A DNA stretch of 64,000 nt from Spirometra erinaceieuropaei (taxonomy: Eukaryota; Platyhelminthes; Cestoda; Diphyllobothriidea; Diphyllobothriidae). How positions within the stretch are numbered: the first letter of the stretch is position 1; every line of letters starts with the position of its first letter. A program made the translations under genes and the position numbers. Location of the stretch: the NCBI GenBank assembly GCA_902702965.1, contig CACRXP010000012.1, positions 2,258,957-2,322,956 of the forward strand, given 5' to 3'. Under the pieces are notes generated by a model that saw only the letters and a program-made list of their open reading frames with translations, was not told the origin of the DNA and did no database searches. This document shows positions 61,366-64,000 of this stretch, piece after piece.

Positions 61366-61599
61366 ATTTTTCTGAGACTTATTGGAAACCATTAGTGTAG
61401 TGAAAATCATGTAGGAATGTATACGAGTAATGAAGTCACTTTCTATTGAGCGTGGCTATTGCAGGCAGCCTAAAAGCAGCCAGAATGCTGGAGTGATTGA
61501 AATATCTTGAGATTATGCTGCTTGATATACAGTACTACAACCCCACCTAAGTAGTCTTCTCAAGTCGTAAAAGGCCCTTTAGAATTATGAGGCAACGAT

Positions 61600-62159
61600 C
61601 GGTGAAGGATCCCAAACACACACGACCAGTCAAAGGGGCGTGTCTTACGGGGAAGGTGGTGCCAGGGCTTTTACGGGTGGGACCTATGCATGCATAGGGG
61701 AATGGTAGAATAAATATAGATAACTGGTAAATTCGTTTTTCTGGCGCGAAGATTTTAATGCATCGACATATAACAACCGAAATTAAGCAGGACTATTAAA
61801 GAAATAAACACAAAGTGTCTACAAAGGTCACTTATCGACTCTAAGCGGAGCTAATTGTAGATAATGCACCCGACCGTCTACGACAGACGACCCATCCTTG
61901 AACGATGAAACACCATACCGGAATACTCGTGTCGGACTAAAACCCACTTAAACAAGTATAGTAGATATTTTTTGTATGCCACAGATACTTGGGGCCCTTC
62001 TTCGGATCCTTACCAATTTCAGTTTACATTTCATAAAATAGGTCACTTTATGGAGCTGATAACGACCAACGCGCCAGAAATGGTCGTCCTATTCCCCCTT
62101 GTCATTGCCGACATCTCACCTAGAGAACCACCGGGGTATGTGCTGAAGGAATAATGGCA
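61600..62159. other. Intergenic sequence with SINE remnants
   Basis: cgaccaacgcgccagaaatg near 62065 resembles the SINE family 1 body. Nothing else seen. Confidence 0.35.
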
Positions 62160-62560
62160 ACGATAGGGTGTACGACCCCCAACTAACTTGAGCTAGCCTT
62201 TGGACCGCGTCATGCGTCGAACGGCGGTAGAGGGGGTTTTACGGGTGGACAACACACAAGGTGGATAGCAAAAAACAGAAAATAGTTAAATTTCTACCGA
62301 AAGTCCTATCGTACGCTGTAATTTGGCAAAGAATGTTAGCGCGATACTTAAAAATAAACAAAAATCAATTTTCATAAAATAACGGACTTTGAACAAATCG
62401 CTGCTAGTAAGTTTACACTTAGTCAGGCAGGGAAGGAGATTACAAACAATGGGAACGGTGAATGATGGGTGATGTTTACAGTCACACTGAATTTTAGGGT
62501 ATTTTTTGGAGTTGCCATCTACTTGGGGGTCCTACACCCTATCGTTACCGGATTAATTAG
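62160..62560 (+). repeat. Dispersed repeat E, uninterrupted copy
   Basis: ggcggtagagggggttttac, aatagttaaatttctaccga, tacttaaaaataaacaaaaa and acttgggggtcctacaccct. This is the unsplit counterpart of 56215-57260. Confidence 0.6.
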
Positions 62561-64000
62561 AAAGATCTAGCAGTCTGCGATTATCACATGTAGTCAGCTA
62601 TCGAACAGTACTCACTTAAAACCAATGATCGGTTATCATGCTCGAAAATGGACTCCTTACTATTGGCAGAGTGCTATGAGATATAAAGTGTAAAAAGATG
62701 CAACAAGCAGTACAAGCCCCGAAAACAAATCAGAATGTAAGAAGTCATCGCCTCATCGCCAGTTCATCTAATACGAACTTTATTAGCACTTTCTGAGGCA
62801 GTTTTACCTGATAACCTGTCTATAGCGAGCAGGTCTATTCCGGGAATGGTGCTGCTTAACTGCACGATTGGGCTACAGAAGCTGAATCGGCACTCCCAGT
62901 AATGGAACTCTGTTTCATGGGATTATTCACAGAGGTTTTCGGGAGATAAGGAGGCCTTATTCCACAGCCTCGCTTCAGGAGGCCCGAAAAGACACTTTAG
63001 CTCTCACGGCAGCAACCCCAGAGGCGATCCAATATCTTACCAGTGAGAGTCTAAGTCACTCGATGTAAGCCAGGTTTTCGATCAGCTCAGACTATGGAAA
63101 CGAAATTACGCCTCCTTAGAGCTTCGTTGTGTAATTTTGTCAGCAAACAGTTGTCCGATTAACTGTCAGGGATTCACCACGGGTTGTTTTATTTGCTGAT
63201 TCTCGCCCACCCCCTCCATAACCCCTAGCACCCCCCTTCAAGCTGAATCGGGAAATCATTTCGATTTCGTGGACCATACTCAGTATGCCCGTGGGCGTTT
63301 CGTAATGCGCATAACCGTCCTTGATTCATTTCAAGTTTAAAATTAAGTAGTTTTTGAATGCGACCCTGTAAATTCGAAAATGTTGAGGGTTTGGTCAAAA
63401 AATTGCTCAACCCTCCCTTATATCAGCAGTATCGCTGCATCCTCTTGTGACTCATTCTGATTTCGGTACAACCTTCCGACTAGGACTGCTATGTGGCAGT
63501 TTTTCCTGCATAAGGAGGTTCTACTCATTTTCTTTTAGCAAATTTCAACACCTAAACTCAAAGATGTCGCATAAAAAACTATTTTCACCATGCGAACAGA
63601 AAAAAATAGCCCGTTTTAACCCACCAGTTCTCTTACGTTCTGTTCCTTTTCCTGGTATATGAAATAATTATGTAAATGGTCTCCTCATCTGAGTGACTCG
63701 CGACGAATGATTATTGGTATTCAAGTGAAAATCCTCATGATTACTCGGTGTGGAAACTCTACGACATTTTTAAGGTTTATTCAAACGTTCCCATCCTTAA
63801 ACTCTTTAAAGGCTGTCTTCTGCGTTAACTAGTCCTTACTACTATGCCTTTCTGGTTACCAGTCTTTCGAGAAGCCTGCCGAAGCCACATTCAGCAAGTT
63901 GCAAGATTGATGAAGCATGATAACCGAAAGCCAGACGGTTAATCACCAAAAATTAGTTCACGCGCAAGTCACCGTCCCTGCACCTACCATGCTTTGGAGC
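62561..64000. other. Intergenic end of window
   Basis: Repeat F copy 2 at 63325-63400 (tttgaatgcgaccctgtaaa). No gene recognised. Confidence 0.4.

Larger units (their letters stand above)
60169..61590. mobile_element. MITE family B copy split by two insertions
   Basis: The left arm is 60169-60575 (CAGTGCGTGACCAATCTCAT); the right-arm blocks resume at 60995-61240 and 61400-61590 (taaaatttaaagaagacatg, gattatgctgcttga, caaccccacctaagtagtct). The gap 60580-60960 holds another repeat; 61247-61365 holds SINE family 2. Confidence 0.6.

Noticed and set aside
1..64000. CRISPR arrays, operons, bacterial promoters or ribosome binding sites
   Set aside because: The sequence is eukaryotic. Regularly spaced identical repeats with unique spacers are absent.

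Overview
The window looks like eukaryotic, intron-rich, repeat-rich DNA from a flatworm, most likely a tapeworm with a large genome (diphyllobothriidean type). That assignment is inferred from one long split gene with long introns and a 40-base micro-intron, TTAGGG-type telomere-like repeats, and a mix of palindromic MITEs, tRNA-derived SINEs, non-LTR (LINE) reverse transcriptases and Penelope-like elements. No operons or bacterial signals are present.

One gene dominates. On the minus strand, nine coding exons from 34868 down to 600 join in frame into a complete 577-residue prolyl 4-hydroxylase alpha subunit (collagen prolyl hydroxylase, ER lumen). Every internal junction has GT/AG ends with matching phase. 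The protein has a signal peptide, the N-terminal dimerisation domain, the peptide-substrate-binding domain, and the Fe(II)/2-oxoglutarate dioxygenase domain with its iron and 2-oxoglutarate ligands. A splice acceptor lies 21 bases upstream of the ATG. CCAAT-type boxes lie further upstream.

The introns (3.8 to 7.7 kb, apart from a 1.3 kb one and a 40-base one) are filled with transposon debris: a LINE 3' end (1.0-1.7 kb), a LINE broken by two later insertions (6.6-8.2 kb), palindromic MITEs (3.6, 10.2, 14.4, 15.7, 18.6, 29.7 and 32 kb), SINE arrays (7.5, 27.3 and 30.2 kb), and two elements whose inverted terminal repeats enclose telomere-like CCCTAA arrays (22.9 and 25.5 kb; a third lies at 1.9 kb and a fourth at 46.9 kb outside the gene).

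From 35 to 64 kb I see no complete host gene. The region holds more MITEs, a Penelope GIY-YIG endonuclease fragment (37.5 kb), three copies of a longer CAGT-ended element (38.7, 42.1 and 53.8 kb), a Tc1/mariner transposase relic (43.8 kb), a LINE reverse transcriptase (49.7-50.6 kb), a long inverted repeat (54.9-55.7 kb), a Penelope reverse-transcriptase relic (58.4-59.0 kb) and nested SINE insertions. Four short ORFs (38.2, 46.0, 49.4 and 52.6 kb) could be exons of other genes, but I could not identify them firmly.

The two most interesting signals are a small repeated RNA-like element with a hammerhead-ribozyme-like core and compensatory stem changes (7.2, 8.5, 8.6 and 50.6 kb), and the inverted-repeat elements that carry telomere-like arrays.
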